A stretch of 64,000 nt of DNA. Source: Amycolatopsis sp. NBC_01488. GTDB taxonomy: Bacteria > Actinomycetota > Actinomycetes > Mycobacteriales > Pseudonocardiaceae. The notes under the pieces are model-generated. The model was not told where the DNA came from. It made no database searches and saw only the letters and a program-made list of their open reading frames with translations. How positions within the stretch are numbered: position 1 is the stretch's first letter; each line of letters starts with the position of its first letter. Shown here piece after piece: positions 24,048-35,290 of this stretch. The position numbers and the translations under genes are program-made. The stretch covers positions 3,972,001 to 4,036,000 of the forward strand of contig NZ_CP109434.1 in NCBI RefSeq assembly GCF_036227105.1. The letters are read 5' to 3'.

Positions 24048-24081
24048 CGTTTCGCTCTGGAGTTGTCAAAGATCGCCCGGC

Positions 24082-24579
24082 TCAGCGCCGGTAGTGCCGC
24101 GACGAAGCGCCGTCGTACCTCTCCTCCGTGTAGTCGGTGAAGCCGAGCCGCTCCGCCACTCGCAGCGACGGCTTGTTGTCGACGCTCACGCTCGCCAGCA
24201 CCGGGAGCGACGGCAGGTCGCGGGCACACCAGTCGAGGACCGCCAGCCCGGCCTCCACCGCGTACCCCTTGCCCCACGCCGACGGCCGGAACCGGTAGCC
24301 GAGGTTCAGCACCTTCTCGCCGTGGAACTCCCGCAGCCGCACCCCGCACACGCCGATCACCTCGGTGCCCCCGCGTTCGAGCACCGCGGGGTAGCCGAAG
24401 CCGTGCTCGGCCCAGTGCGCGAGCCAGGCCGAGAACATCTCCGACGCGCGCGGGACGTCCGGCGGGTCGGGGTGGAAGCGGTTGGTGCGCGGGTCGGTGT
24501 GGATGTCGACCATCGCCTGCCGGTCCGCCTCGTGGAGCGGACGCAGCAGCAGCCGGTCGGTTTCGATGTCGGTGAACAC
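24082..24579 (-). CDS. GNAT-family N-acetyltransferase (RimJ/RimL-like)
   Basis: The 165-residue protein begins VFTDIETDRLLLRPLHEADRQAMVDIHTDPR, as in RimJ/RimL-type GNAT enzymes, and ends with ASVSVDNKPSLRVAERLGFT. The acetyl-CoA loop is seen as FRPSAWGKGYAVEAGLAVLDW (the R/Q-x-x-G-x-A-like stretch). GNAT enzymes transfer an acetyl group to an amine; ribosomal-protein or small-molecule acetylation are both possible. GTG 24579 was chosen because upstream codons overlap the divergent hydrolase. Confidence 0.85.
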   Translation of the reverse strand: MFTDIETDRLLLRPLHEADRQAMVDIHTDPRTNRFHPDPPDVPRASEMFSAWLAHWAEHGFGYPAVLERGGTEVIGVCGVRLREFHGEKVLNLGYRFRPSAWGKGYAVEAGLAVLDWCARDLPSLPVLASVSVDNKPSLRVAERLGFTDYTEERYDGASSRHYRR

Positions 24580-24619
24580 AGCGGCGAAGCTAGCGCGGGG
24601 GTCCGACAAAATGGCCCGC

Positions 24620-25393
24620 ATGACCGAACTGCCGCTGGTCCTCCTCCACGCCTTTCCCCTGGACGCCCGCATGTGGAACGCGGTGCGCGAGCCCCTCGCT
24701 TCACGCCTTCGGGTGATCACTGTCGACCAGCGCGGGCTCGGCCGCTCGCCGCTGCCGGAGTCCGATCGCGACCCGAGCCTCGAGGACGCCGCGCGCGACG
24801 TCGTAGCCCTGCTGGACCGGCTGGAACTGGACCGCGTCGTGCTCGGCGGCTGCTCGATGGGCGGTTACCTCGCGATGGCCGTGCTGCGGCTGGCGCCGGA
24901 GCGGGTCGGCGGCCTCGTGCTCATCGACACGAAGGCGACGCCGGACACGCCCGAGGCCGCGCAGACGCGGCTCGAAGTCGCCAAGCGCGTCGAAGACGAG
25001 GGCATCACGGGTTGGCTCGTCGAGGCCAACCTGCCGAACCTGCTGGCCGAATCGACGCGGAAGCAGCGTCCGGACGTCGTCGCGACCGTCCGGGAGATCA
25101 TCGAATCGCAGCCGCCGGCCGGGATCTCGTGGACTGCGCTCGCGCTGCGCACGCGCCCGGACTCACTCGACCTGCTGCGCGACTCGCACGTCCCCGCGCT
25201 GGTCGTCGTCGGCGAGGAGGACCCGATCACGCCGGTGGCGGCGGCGAGCGAGATGGTCGAAGCGCTGGACGGCGCGACGCTCGTCGTGCTCCCGCGTGCC
25301 GGGCACCTGACCCCGCTGGAGGACCCGGCGGGCGTGGTCGAGGCGATCCTGTCCTGGTACCCCGCGACGCACGAGCAGCCTCACGAGAAGTAG
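24620..25393 (+). CDS. Alpha/beta-hydrolase
   Basis: A 257-residue alpha/beta-hydrolase fold protein: LVLLHAFPLDARMWN (oxyanion HAFP), nucleophile elbow GGCSMGGYL with the catalytic Ser, VVVGEEDPITP with the acid Asp, and RAGHLTPLEDP with the His. The set fits carboxylesterase/lactonase enzymes of the 3-oxoadipate enol-lactonase type, but the substrate is not clear. An ATG three codons upstream (24611) is an alternative start. It ends 13 bases inside the convergent phosphotransferase gene. Confidence 0.87.
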   Translation: MTELPLVLLHAFPLDARMWNAVREPLASRLRVITVDQRGLGRSPLPESDRDPSLEDAARDVVALLDRLELDRVVLGGCSMGGYLAMAVLRLAPERVGGLVLIDTKATPDTPEAAQTRLEVAKRVEDEGITGWLVEANLPNLLAESTRKQRPDVVATVREIIESQPPAGISWTALALRTRPDSLDLLRDSHVPALVVVGEEDPITPVAAASEMVEALDGATLVVLPRAGHLTPLEDPAGVVEAILSWYPATHEQPHEK

Positions 25394-26193
25394 GCGGCGA
25401 GCGCGGAACGGGCCTCGGGGAGGCGGTGCGGGAACCGGATCGCGATGACGAACCGCCACACGACCGAATACAGCTCTCGCAGCCGCGTACAGACGCGAAG
25501 GGCGTCTTCGTCCACTTCGCCCGGGTACGCGGCGAGGTACTCCGGGCCGCCCTGCCGGCCGAGGATCGCGAGGTCCCAGGCCAGCGAGCCGCGCCAGGTG
25601 TCCTCGAAGTCCAGCCAACAGGGGCCCGCGGGAGTGTCGATCAGGTTGCCGGGGTGCGCGTCGCCGTGCAGCGCCTGCACGGCGACCTCCGGCAGCGCCG
25701 GCGCGAGGCGGGCGGCCTCCTCGCGCAACCGGGGCTCGAGGTCGTGCCGGCCGAAGATGCGTTCCAGGTCGTCGAGCGGGCCGCGCCGGGGCAGTTCGCC
25801 CGGGTATTCGCGCAGCGCCGCGTGCACCTCGGCGAGGGAGCGCGCGACGACGTCCGGTGCGTACCGGTGGTCCGGATCGTGCGGGGTGTGGTGCCAGAGC
25901 GTGACCGGCAGGCCGTCGGCGAAATGGGGTCCGGCCGGGGGATCCGTGGCCGGTGAGACGACGAGCACACCACGTTCGGTGAGGTACCGGGAGACGGCCA
26001 CGTCCCGCTCCTGCCAGGCGGGCCCGGGCCGCGCCAGGCGGATCGTCCCCGGCACCCGCGCCACCAGCGGACCCAGCTTCACCAGCACGTTCGAGCGTTC
26101 GTGGAGCACCGCCGGCTCGTGCTCGCGCAGGCCCAGCCGGGAGGTCACGGTGAGTGCCGCGCGCACCGCGGCGCGCGTGTAATCGTCGGGCAC
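25381..26193 (-). CDS. Aminoglycoside-phosphotransferase-like kinase (APH family)
   Basis: The 270-residue protein has a kinase-like fold of the APH/choline-kinase family: catalytic loop ALHGDAHPGNLID (H-G-D-x-H-x-x-N) at about 182-194 and the metal-binding LDFEDTWRGS about 10 residues later. The N-lobe includes ERSNVLVKLGPLVARV. The family phosphorylates antibiotics, homoserine, methylthioribose and other small alcohols; nothing in the context names the substrate. It is convergent with the hydrolase and divergent from ctaD. Confidence 0.85.
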   Translation of the reverse strand: MPDDYTRAAVRAALTVTSRLGLREHEPAVLHERSNVLVKLGPLVARVPGTIRLARPGPAWQERDVAVSRYLTERGVLVVSPATDPPAGPHFADGLPVTLWHHTPHDPDHRYAPDVVARSLAEVHAALREYPGELPRRGPLDDLERIFGRHDLEPRLREEAARLAPALPEVAVQALHGDAHPGNLIDTPAGPCWLDFEDTWRGSLAWDLAILGRQGGPEYLAAYPGEVDEDALRVCTRLRELYSVVWRFVIAIRFPHRLPEARSALAAYFS

Positions 26194-26328
26194 GGCCCGA
26201 TCTTGCCAGCCGGTGCGCGCGACTGTCGGTAGCGAGGGCTACGATCCCCATGACCGCCGGAACCGGGCCCCGCCCGCGCCCGGCGGCCGGACGATGACCA
26301 CCCCGAGGTTTGAGTGTTGGAGGCAGGA

Positions 26329-28116
26329 GTGACGGCCGTAGCCCCCAAGCCGATCGCGACGCGCCCGTACCCCGCGCGCGAGTCGGTCAAGGGTTCGTAC
26401 CTGCTGCGGTTGTTCCGCACGACGGACCACAAGCAGATCGGGATCATGTACCTGGTCACGTCGTTCGCCTTCTTCATGGCGGGCGGCGCGATGGCCATGC
26501 TCATCCGCACCGAGCTGGCGCGGCCCGGGCAGCAGTTCCTGTCGCAGGAGCAGTACAACCAGCTGTTCACCATGCACGGCACGGTGATGCTGCTGCTGTA
26601 CGCGACCCCGATCCTCTTCGGCTTCGCGAACTTCGTGCTCCCGCTGCAGATCGGCTCGCCGGACGTCGCGTTCCCGCGGTTGAACGCGTTCTCGTACTGG
26701 CTGTACCTCTTCGGCGGCCTGATCGTGCTGTCCGGCTTCCTGACCCCGGGTGGCGCCGCCGACTTCGGCTGGTTCGCCTACACCCCGCTGTCGGACGCGA
26801 TCCACTCGCCGGGCGTCGGCGCGGACCTGTGGATCTCCGGCCTGGTGGTCTCCGGTCTCGGCACCATCCTCGGCGCGGTCAACATGGTCACCACCGTGGT
26901 CTGCCTGCGCGCGCCCGGCATGACGATGTACCGGATGCCGATCTTCACCTGGAACATCCTGGTGACGTCGATCCTGATCCTGCTCGCCTTCCCGATCCTG
27001 ACCGCGGCCCTGATGGGCCTGCTGGCGGACCGGCACCTCGGGGCGCACGTGTTCGACCCCGAAAACGGCGGGGTGATCCTCTGGCAGCACCTGTTCTGGT
27101 TCTTCGGCCATCCCGAGGTCTACATCGTCGCGCTGCCGTTCTTCGGCATCGTCTCGGAGATCTTCCCGGTCTTCAGCCGCAAGCCGCTGTTCGGCTACAA
27201 GAGCCTGGTCTGGGCGACGCTGGCGATCGCGGCCCTCTCGGTCGCGGTGTGGGCGCACCACATGTACGCCACCGGCGCCGTGCTGCTGCCGTTCTTCTCC
27301 TTCATGACGTTCCTGATCGCCGTCCCGACCGGCATCAAGTTCTTCAACTGGATCGGCACGATGTGGAAGGGCCAGCTGTCCTTCGAGACGCCGATGATCT
27401 TCTCGATGGGCTTCATCGTCACGTTCCTCTTCGGCGGCCTGACCGGCATCATGCTGGCCGCGCCGGCGATCGACTTCCACGTGTCGGACAGCTACTTCGT
27501 CGTCGCGCACTTCCACTACGTGCTCTACGGCACGATCGTGTTCGCCACCTTCGCCGGCATCTACTTCTGGTTCCCGAAGATCACCGGCCGGATGATGGAC
27601 GAGAAGCTCGGCAAGTGGCACTTCTGGACCACGTTCATCGGCTTCCACGGCACGTTCCTCGTCCAGCACTGGCTGGGCGCCGAGGGCATGCCGCGCCGGT
27701 ACGCGGACTACCTGACCAGTGACGGCTTCACCACGCTGAACACGATCTCCACGATCGGCGCGTACATCCTCGGTGCCTCGACGCTGCCGTTCATCTGGAA
27801 CGTCTTCAAGAGCTACCGGTACGGCGAGATCGTCACGGTGGACGACCCGTGGGGCTACGGCAACTCCCTCGAGTGGGCAACGTCGTGCCCGCCGCCGCGG
27901 CACAACTTCACCGAGCTGCCCCGGATCCGCTCCGAGCGGCCCGCGTTCGAGCTGCACTACCCGCACATGATCGAGCGCATCCACAACGAGGGCGAGATCG
28001 GCTTCTTCGGGAAGCAGCGGGTCAACAGCCACGCGGCCCCGTCGCAGGTGCTCACCGAAGCGGTGATCCCGGGAGACCACTCCGGGGACAACGCCAGCGA
28101 GCAAGGCGACAGGTAG
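26329..28116 (+). CDS. ctaD: Cytochrome c oxidase subunit I
   Basis: The 595-residue subunit of the aa3-type oxidase has the full set of functional motifs: [14 protein letters not shown] with the low-spin heme His, [10 protein letters not shown] with the His-Tyr crosslink, AHHMYATG with two CuB histidines, and [11 protein letters not shown] with the heme ligands. Twelve membrane helices are followed by a C-terminal extension of about 60 residues. It reduces oxygen and pumps protons in the cytoplasmic membrane. The GTG at 26329 is chosen because TTGGAGG lies five bases before it. As in other Actinobacteria, ctaD is separate from the ctaCEF genes. A strong terminator follows. Confidence 0.95.
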   Translation: MTAVAPKPIATRPYPARESVKGSYLLRLFRTTDHKQIGIMYLVTSFAFFMAGGAMAMLIRTELARPGQQFLSQEQYNQLFTMHGTVMLLLYATPILFGFANFVLPLQIGSPDVAFPRLNAFSYWLYLFGGLIVLSGFLTPGGAADFGWFAYTPLSDAIHSPGVGADLWISGLVVSGLGTILGAVNMVTTVVCLRAPGMTMYRMPIFTWNILVTSILILLAFPILTAALMGLLADRHLGAHVFDPENGGVILWQHLFWFFGHPEVYIVALPFFGIVSEIFPVFSRKPLFGYKSLVWATLAIAALSVAVWAHHMYATGAVLLPFFSFMTFLIAVPTGIKFFNWIGTMWKGQLSFETPMIFSMGFIVTFLFGGLTGIMLAAPAIDFHVSDSYFVVAHFHYVLYGTIVFATFAGIYFWFPKITGRMMDEKLGKWHFWTTFIGFHGTFLVQHWLGAEGMPRRYADYLTSDGFTTLNTISTIGAYILGASTLPFIWNVFKSYRYGEIVTVDDPWGYGNSLEWATSCPPPRHNFTELPRIRSERPAFELHYPHMIERIHNEGEIGFFGKQRVNSHAAPSQVLTEAVIPGDHSGDNASEQGDR

Positions 28117-28130
28117 CACCCTGATCGAGT

Positions 28131-28169
28131 GAGCGCGTGCCCGGCTTTTGTGAAGCCGGGCACGCGCTC
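28131..28169 (+). terminator. Terminator after ctaD
   Basis: A perfect 17-base-pair stem (28131-28147 with 28153-28169) around the loop TTGTG lies 14 bases after the ctaD stop. It is followed by TACTTATG, with only a short T-tract, as is common in high-GC genomes. Confidence 0.85.
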
Positions 28170-28229
28170 TACTTATGTCCGCGCCCGGACCGGCAGACTG
28201 ATCGTGCAGCGTTGCCGAACGAGGGATGA

Positions 28230-30238
<2,009 letters not shown>

Positions 30239-30254
30239 GCGGGTTGGAGCGGGC

Positions 30255-30656
30255 ATGGGACTCGAAGTACAGCGCGACGGCAAGCACTCCTTCGTCGGCC
30301 GCAACGACCGTGGCGCGGAGGTCCGGCTGGGCCGCACCGGCGCGGAAGGGGCGTTCTCGCCCGCGGAGCTGCTGCAGATCGCGACCGCGGGCTGCAGCGC
30401 GGTGACCGCCGAGGAGCTGATCACGCGGCGGGTGGGCGAAGACGCGACGTTCCGCGTGACCGTCGGCGCCGATCGGCGTGAAGGTGCCTCGGAGCTGGAC
30501 GCCGTGCACGTCGCTTTCGATGTCGACGTGTCGACTTTGGCGGCGGATCAGCGGGAAGCGCTGGCCGGTGCCGTGGACCGTGCGATCGAGCGGCTCTGCA
30601 CCGTGAGCCGGACGCTCAAGAAGGGAATCCCGGTGACGGAAGAGTTCCCGGTCTAG
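30255..30656 (+). CDS. OsmC/Ohr-like family protein
   Basis: The 133-residue product has the OsmC fold pattern: SPAELLQIATAGCSAVTAEELITRR with the first redox-type Cys and AIERLCTVSRTLKKGIPVTEEF with the second. OsmC/Ohr proteins reduce organic hydroperoxides with these two cysteines. Both are present, so activity is likely. It follows the Pth2-like gene by 16 bases and ends four bases inside the convergent small gene. Confidence 0.85.
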   Translation: MGLEVQRDGKHSFVGRNDRGAEVRLGRTGAEGAFSPAELLQIATAGCSAVTAEELITRRVGEDATFRVTVGADRREGASELDAVHVAFDVDVSTLAADQREALAGAVDRAIERLCTVSRTLKKGIPVTEEFPV

Positions 30657-30994
30657 TTCTCGCTGGATTCCCAGACCACGTAGGCCTGGTCGGCGTCGGT
30701 CGTCATGGCCTCGATGAACTTCTCGTTGTCGAAGCCGGGCAGGGCCTGCAGGCGCTCGATCAGCGCGTCGGCCGCCGGGTCGCCGCTCGGCACCGCCGTG
30801 CCGCGGCCGTCCGTGCCCACCAGCATGAAGAACACGTCTTCGTTCCACGGCCCGTCGGGGATCACGCGGACCATCACCGACGACAGGCCGGCCCACGTGA
30901 CAGCTTCTTCGCTGCCGTCCGCGAGCCGCCGCCGCACGCCGGTGTCGTCGACACTGACGGTCCGGGACTGTGCGCTGGACGAATCCTGGGTCAA
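30653..30994 (-). CDS. Hypothetical acidic protein, TTG start
   Basis: A 113-residue protein without a recognised family. The sequence has VRRRLADGSEEAVTWAGLSSVMVRVIPDGPWNEDVFFMLVG and ends ADQAYVVWESSEN, a pattern like small actinobacterial hypothetical proteins with a beta-rich, acidic fold. No signal peptide or membrane helix is seen. The only start that agrees with a ribosome site (GGGAG six bases upstream on the minus strand) is TTG at 30994; later ATG starts would cut the conserved part. Confidence 0.6.
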   Translation of the reverse strand: MTQDSSSAQSRTVSVDDTGVRRRLADGSEEAVTWAGLSSVMVRVIPDGPWNEDVFFMLVGTDGRGTAVPSGDPAADALIERLQALPGFDNEKFIEAMTTDADQAYVVWESSEN

Positions 30995-31052
30995 CCGGTG
31001 CTCCCTTGCTGCGTCGGTGGGTTCACCGTACCGGGCGGTGTTGTGGACCGCG

Positions 31053-33104
31053 TCACGCGGGCGCGGCTGCGTCCAGCCGGCGCAGCGCGTCGCGGGCCAC
31101 CTTCGGGTCCATCGTCGGCCAGAACGGCGGCAGCGAAGCACGGAGGAATCCGCCGTAGCGGGCGTTCGCCAGTCGCGAATCCAGCACCGCGACCACGCCG
31201 CGGTCGGTGACCGACCGGTGCAGCCGCCCGGTGCCCTGCGCCAGCAGGAGCGCCGCGTGCGTGGCCGCCACGGTGAGGAACCCGTTGCCGCCGCGGGCTT
31301 CCACCGCACGCTGCCGCGCCGAGGACACCGGGTCGTCCGGGCGCGGGAACGGGATCCGGTCGACCACCACGAGCTGCAGCGACGGCCCGGGGACGTCCAC
31401 GCCCTGCCACAGGGACAGCGTGCCGAACAGGCACGTGCGGACGTCCTCGGAGAACTTCTGGACCAGCAGCGACGTCGCGTCTTCGCCCTGGCAGAGGATC
31501 GGGAAGTCGAGCCGCTCGCGCATCTCCTCGGCCGCCTGCTTGGCTGCCCGCATCGAGGAGAACAGCCCCAGTGTGCGCCCGCCTGCGGCCTCGACCAGCT
31601 CGGCCAGTTCGTCCATTGTGGACGAGGCGAGCCCGTCGCGGCCCGGCGGCGGCAGGTGCTTGGCCAGGTAGAGGATGCCGTTGCGCTGGTGGTCGAACGG
31701 CGAGCCGACGTCCAGCCCGGTCCACTTCGGGCCGGAGTCGGTGTCGGACGGCGCTTCCTTGTCCGTCGCCGCGCCCGGCGCCTTCTCGACGCGGGCCGAG
31801 CCCGGCGGGAGCCCCCACTGGCGCGCCATGGTGTCGAACGTGCCGCCCAGCGTCAGCGTCGCCGAAGTCAGGACCGTGGTGTGCAGGTTGAAGACGCGCT
31901 CGCGCAGCAGCCCGGCGACGCCCAGCGGCGCCACCTTCAGCGCCGGCGGCCGCGGGTTCGAGGAGTACTTGTCGCCGGAGAGCCAGACGACGTCGCGCTG
32001 GTGCGCCTGGTCGTCGTCGAACGCCTCCAGGAGCCGGACCGCGGTGTCGTGCACCTCGTCGAGCAGCGAGCGCGCCAGCTTGCGCGCGGTGGCGCCCTCG
32101 ACGTCCTCCTTGCGGTCGGAGCCCAGCGCGGTGATGCACGCGTGCGCGGCGTCGCGGATCGCCGGGATCGCGCCCTTCAGCGGCCTCGGCAGCTCGTCCA
32201 TCCGGCCCGGCGGCAGGTCGTCGACGATCAGGGCCAGGCCGTCACCCGCTTCCAGCAGGCCGTCGGCGACGTCGGCGTCGATCAGCTTGCCGCAGCGGCG
32301 GGCGGCCGACGCGCACATCGCGCTGGTCAGCTCGCCGGTGGCGACCGAGGTGACGCGGTCGACGAGGTCGTGCGCCTCGTCGATGATCACCACGTCGTGG
32401 TCCGGCAGGACCTGGTAGCCCTGCAGGGCGTCGATCGCCAGCAGCGCGTGGTTGGTGACGATGATGTCGGCGCGGCCGGCCTCGGCGCGGGCTTTCTCGG
32501 CGAAGCAGTCCGTGCCGATCGGACAGCGCGAAGCGCCGAGACATTCCTTCGCCGTCACGGACACCTGGCGCCACGCCTGGTCGGTGACCCCCGGGACGAG
32601 CTCGTCGCGGTCGCCGGTTTCGGTGTCCGACGCCCACTCCCGCAGCCGCGTGACCTCCTTGCCCAGCCGTGACACCGCGAACGGGTCGAAGAGCTGGGCG
32701 TCCTCCGGCTCGTCCGGCGCGCCGGAGTCCAGGCGGTGCAGGCACATGTAGTTGCGGCGGCCCTTGAGGATCGCGAAGGTCGGTTCGCGGCCCAGCGGCT
32801 TCTTCAGCGCCTTCGCCAGGCGCGGGAGGTCGCGGTCGACGAGCTGGCGCTGCAGCGCGATCGTCGCCGTGGAGACCACGACGGTGGCCTCCTTCTCGAC
32901 GGCGTGGCGGATCGCGGGAACGAGGTAGGCCAAGGACTTGCCGGTGCCGGTGCCGGCTTGCACGGCCAGGTGCTCGCCGGTGCGGATCGCGCGGCCGACG
33001 GCCTGGGCCATCTCGACCTGCCCTGGGCGTTCGGCACCCCCGACGGACTCCACCGCGTGGGTGAGGAGCTCGAGGACGCCGGGGAAATCAGTTCGGGCGG
33101 GCAC
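31053..33104 (-). CDS. dinG: DinG-family ATP-dependent helicase, Fe-S type
   Basis: This 683-residue XPD/DinG-type helicase has Walker A AGTGTGKSLAYL (residues 50-60), the DEAH box VVIIDEAHDLVD near 245, and helicase C-terminal motifs TSATL, GLFSSMRAAKQ and QGTGRLHR. Four cysteines for an Fe-S cluster appear at MCLHRL and ECLGASRCPIGTDC (roughly residues 119-203). It unwinds 5'-3', preferring R-loops or forked DNA. GTG 33104 fits the family start. In M. tuberculosis dinG also neighbours pncB and clpS (Rv1329c-Rv1331), which supports orthology. Confidence 0.9.
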   Translation of the reverse strand: MPARTDFPGVLELLTHAVESVGGAERPGQVEMAQAVGRAIRTGEHLAVQAGTGTGKSLAYLVPAIRHAVEKEATVVVSTATIALQRQLVDRDLPRLAKALKKPLGREPTFAILKGRRNYMCLHRLDSGAPDEPEDAQLFDPFAVSRLGKEVTRLREWASDTETGDRDELVPGVTDQAWRQVSVTAKECLGASRCPIGTDCFAEKARAEAGRADIIVTNHALLAIDALQGYQVLPDHDVVIIDEAHDLVDRVTSVATGELTSAMCASAARRCGKLIDADVADGLLEAGDGLALIVDDLPPGRMDELPRPLKGAIPAIRDAAHACITALGSDRKEDVEGATARKLARSLLDEVHDTAVRLLEAFDDDQAHQRDVVWLSGDKYSSNPRPPALKVAPLGVAGLLRERVFNLHTTVLTSATLTLGGTFDTMARQWGLPPGSARVEKAPGAATDKEAPSDTDSGPKWTGLDVGSPFDHQRNGILYLAKHLPPPGRDGLASSTMDELAELVEAAGGRTLGLFSSMRAAKQAAEEMRERLDFPILCQGEDATSLLVQKFSEDVRTCLFGTLSLWQGVDVPGPSLQLVVVDRIPFPRPDDPVSSARQRAVEARGGNGFLTVAATHAALLLAQGTGRLHRSVTDRGVVAVLDSRLANARYGGFLRASLPPFWPTMDPKVARDALRRLDAAAPA

Positions 33105-33180
33105 AGCGACACATTAGCCGCCGGGGCCGACAGGATCGGTGATCCGTCGCGAACGGGCCACTCGCGCCGGGTGCCGGGAA

Positions 33181-33220
33181 CGCCGAAGGGGACCTCACGA
33201 GCGTGAAGTCCCCTTCGGCG
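33181..33220 (-). terminator. Terminator after bioY
   Basis: A 13-base-pair stem (CGCCGAAGGGGAC at 33181-33193 with its complement at 33208-33220) with an inner TCACG/CGTGA extension lies five bases after the bioY stop. It separates bioY from dinG, which reads the same way. Confidence 0.8.
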
Positions 33221-33225
33221 AACCG

Positions 33226-33816
33226 TCAGTCTTCGGAACGGCGGCCCGAGACCAGTTTCCAGGTCAGCGGCAGCAGCCCGGCGGCCACGACGATCTTGAC
33301 CGCGTCGCCGACCAGGAACGGCGTCACGCCCTTGGCGAACGCCGTCGACAGGTCGAAGCCGGTCGAGGCCATCAGCCACGGCACGCCGAACGCGTAGATC
33401 ACCAGGTTGCCGAGCACCATGGTGCCCGCGGTGCGCACCGGTGTGCGGTCGCCGCCGCGGCCGGCGAGGGCGCCGACGAGCGCGCCGGCGAACACGAAGC
33501 CGACGATGTAGCCCGCGCTCGCGCCGGACAGGCCCGCGGTGCCGTGCTGGAACCACGGCACGCCGACCGCGCCGACCAGCAGGTACACCAGCATCGACGC
33601 GGCACCGCGCGACATGCCGAGCGAAGCGCCGACGAGCAGCGCGGCGAACGTCTGGCCGGTCATCGGCACCGGGCTGCCCGGCACCGGGATCGTCAGCTGC
33701 GCGGCGGCGCCGGTGAGCACGGCACCGCCGGCGACCAGCGCGATGTCCCGGACGAGGGAACCGGGTACGAGGTCGGCCAGCACGGGCCGCTTGCCGGCGA
33801 AGGACAGCGAAGACAC
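33226..33816 (-). CDS. bioY: Biotin transporter S component BioY
   Basis: The 196-residue protein has six hydrophobic segments and the BioY pattern: VRDIALVAGGAVLTGAAAQLTIPVPGSPVPMTGQTFAALLVGA with the PVPMTGQT substrate loop, LGMSRGAASMLVYLLVGAVGVPWF, SGASAGYIVGFVFAGALVG. BioY is the biotin-binding part of an ECF transporter or may work alone. No EcfA or EcfT gene lies beside it, so it is a solitary BioY or uses a shared energising module. The GTG start has AGGGAGG about six bases upstream. A palindrome about 40 bases upstream may be a control site. Confidence 0.9.
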   Translation of the reverse strand: MSSLSFAGKRPVLADLVPGSLVRDIALVAGGAVLTGAAAQLTIPVPGSPVPMTGQTFAALLVGASLGMSRGAASMLVYLLVGAVGVPWFQHGTAGLSGASAGYIVGFVFAGALVGALAGRGGDRTPVRTAGTMVLGNLVIYAFGVPWLMASTGFDLSTAFAKGVTPFLVGDAVKIVVAAGLLPLTWKLVSGRRSED

Positions 33817-33852
33817 GAAACCTCCCTGGGTGAACGGGCGACGCCCTGACGT

Positions 33853-33864
33853 TAACGCTCGTTA
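33853..33864. promoter_or_regulatory. Inverted repeat upstream of bioY
   Basis: TAACG-CT-CGTTA is a perfect 12-base dyad 37 bases before the bioY start in an AT-richer patch (GTTAACGCTCGTTAC). Biotin regulators of the BioQ (TetR) type use GAAC/GTTAC-like half sites, so this could be a biotin-responsive operator. The spacing differs from the published BioQ box, so the link is tentative. Confidence 0.4.
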
Positions 33865-33997
33865 CCCCGGGAAAACCCCGGAAGTTGCGTTCCTCACCGG
33901 CCACCCGTCCGGGTGGACCCGATCAGGGACGGCACCGGGCCTGCCGATGACGAAGAGGGTAACTGCGAACTGTCACGACAACCGTGGAGGCCGGTGC

Positions 33998-34645
33998 ATG
34001 CGAACCGCCAGGAAGAGGACATTCCGGTTGCTGGCGGTGACGACGCTGGCCGCCCCGCTCCTGGTGGCCGCCGCGCCGGTCACGTCCACCGGATGGGCGT
34101 CTTCCGGCTCGGTCGACGTGACCGTCGACAACGAGCACGTCGTGACCGGCGAACTGGCGAAGTGCACCGTCGACGGCCCCTACAGCGCGCAGACGCAGGG
34201 CGGCGCGACCGGCGACATCGCGGTGTTCGGGTTCGGCGAGACCGGCTGCGGGCGCTCGGACGCGGTGTCCGTCGCGCAGGCGTCCGGGCACCGGTTCGAA
34301 GCCACCGTGCTCAAGCGCTACGGCGGCCCGGCGCTGTCGGTGCGCACCTACTCGGCGAAGTGCGCCACGACGGCCACCGGGAGCCTCGGCGAGGTCTCGA
34401 TCGGCACGGTCGAGGGGATCACCGTGCCCCCGCAGATCCCGCCGAACGACCGGATCGTCATCCCGGGCGGCCCCGCGGGCACCGCGCTCGCGACGGTGAT
34501 CCTCAACGAGACCGTGACGCCGCAGCCGCCGGACGGCAGCCTGGTGACGCACGCGGTGCACATCGAGCTGTTCCCGCAGGGCGGCCCGGCGAGCGGGGAC
34601 GTCTACCTGGGCACGGCAGCCTGCGACCCGTTCGGGAAGAAGTAG
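33998..34645 (+). CDS. Secreted protein resembling choice-of-anchor P family
   Basis: A 215-residue product with an N-terminal signal peptide (MRTARKRTFRLLAVTTLAAPLLVAAAPV, likely cleaved near residue 30) and a beta-rich mature domain containing Cys pairs and the closing THAVHIELFPQGGPASGDVYLGTAACDPF. That ending resembles actinobacterial choice-of-anchor P-type exported proteins. No LPXTG or membrane anchor is seen, so it is probably released. GGAGG precedes the ATG. The function is unknown. Confidence 0.65.
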   Translation: MRTARKRTFRLLAVTTLAAPLLVAAAPVTSTGWASSGSVDVTVDNEHVVTGELAKCTVDGPYSAQTQGGATGDIAVFGFGETGCGRSDAVSVAQASGHRFEATVLKRYGGPALSVRTYSAKCATTATGSLGEVSIGTVEGITVPPQIPPNDRIVIPGGPAGTALATVILNETVTPQPPDGSLVTHAVHIELFPQGGPASGDVYLGTAACDPFGKK

Positions 34646-35290
34646 CTACGCCGTCGTGAAGCGGGCAGCCGCCGCGACGAACTCGCCGGCCCGGGTCGCC
34701 AGGTCCGGCAGGCTGCCGCTCGGCGCGAGCGCGTCGCCCAGCAACGGCGTCGCCGCGGCGACCGCGATCGCGCCCGCGCGCAGGTAGCCCTCGACGTCGG
34801 CCAGGTGGACGCCGCCGGTCGGGACCAGCGGGACGTCCGGCAGCGGGGCCCGGACCGCGCGCAGGTAGGCGACCCCGCCCACGGCGGCGACCGGGAACAC
34901 CTTCACCGCGGCCGCGCCGAGGCGCCACGCCTGGTCGATCTCGGTCGGCGTCAGCGCGCCGCAGATCACCGGGGTCTCCAGCTCGGCGGCGCGTTCGAGG
35001 ACCGCCGGGTTGACCGTCGGCGTGATCAGGTACGCGGCGCCGGCGTCGACCGCGGTGTCCACATCGGACGGTTCGCGGACGCTGCCGGCGCCGATCAGCG
35101 CGTCCCCGCCGAGCGCCAGGCGCAGCGCGGTGATGGCCGCGGGCGCGCCCGGCGTCGTCAGCGTCGCTTCGAGCAGGCGGATGCCCGCCGCGTGCAGCAC
35201 CATCGCCGCGTCGGCGAACCGCGACGCGTCCGAGGCCCGCAGGATCGCGACGAGCCGGTGTTCGGCCAGCGAAGCCTGCAGGTCCTTCAC
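34646..35290 (-). CDS. eda: KDPG/KHG-type aldolase
   Basis: The 214-residue protein is a class I aldolase of the 2-dehydro-3-deoxy-phosphogluconate/4-hydroxy-2-oxoglutarate family: Schiff-base Lys130 in AAAVKVFPVAAVGG, catalytic Glu41 in LLEATLTTPGA, and VPTGGVHLADVEGYL for phosphate binding. It splits KDPG or a related sugar acid into pyruvate and an aldehyde. The GTG start overlaps the pncA stop by four bases, so it is read with pncA, an unexpected partner. Without a dehydratase nearby, the exact substrate stays open. Confidence 0.82.
   Translation of the reverse strand: MKDLQASLAEHRLVAILRASDASRFADAAMVLHAAGIRLLEATLTTPGAPAAITALRLALGGDALIGAGSVREPSDVDTAVDAGAAYLITPTVNPAVLERAAELETPVICGALTPTEIDQAWRLGAAAVKVFPVAAVGGVAYLRAVRAPLPDVPLVPTGGVHLADVEGYLRAGAIAVAAATPLLGDALAPSGSLPDLATRAGEFVAAAARFTTA

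Noticed and set aside
23164..24069. A minus-strand frame through the 21-bp repeat encoding repeated PITRDA heptapeptides.
   Set aside because: It overlaps the phosphodiesterase and the zinc-site gene antisense; the heptapeptide pattern follows from the 21-base period. Kept only as a remark.
26239..28119. A 626-codon minus-strand frame opposite ctaD.
   Set aside because: Antisense shadow of ctaD: low-complexity Arg/Glu/His composition, no family.
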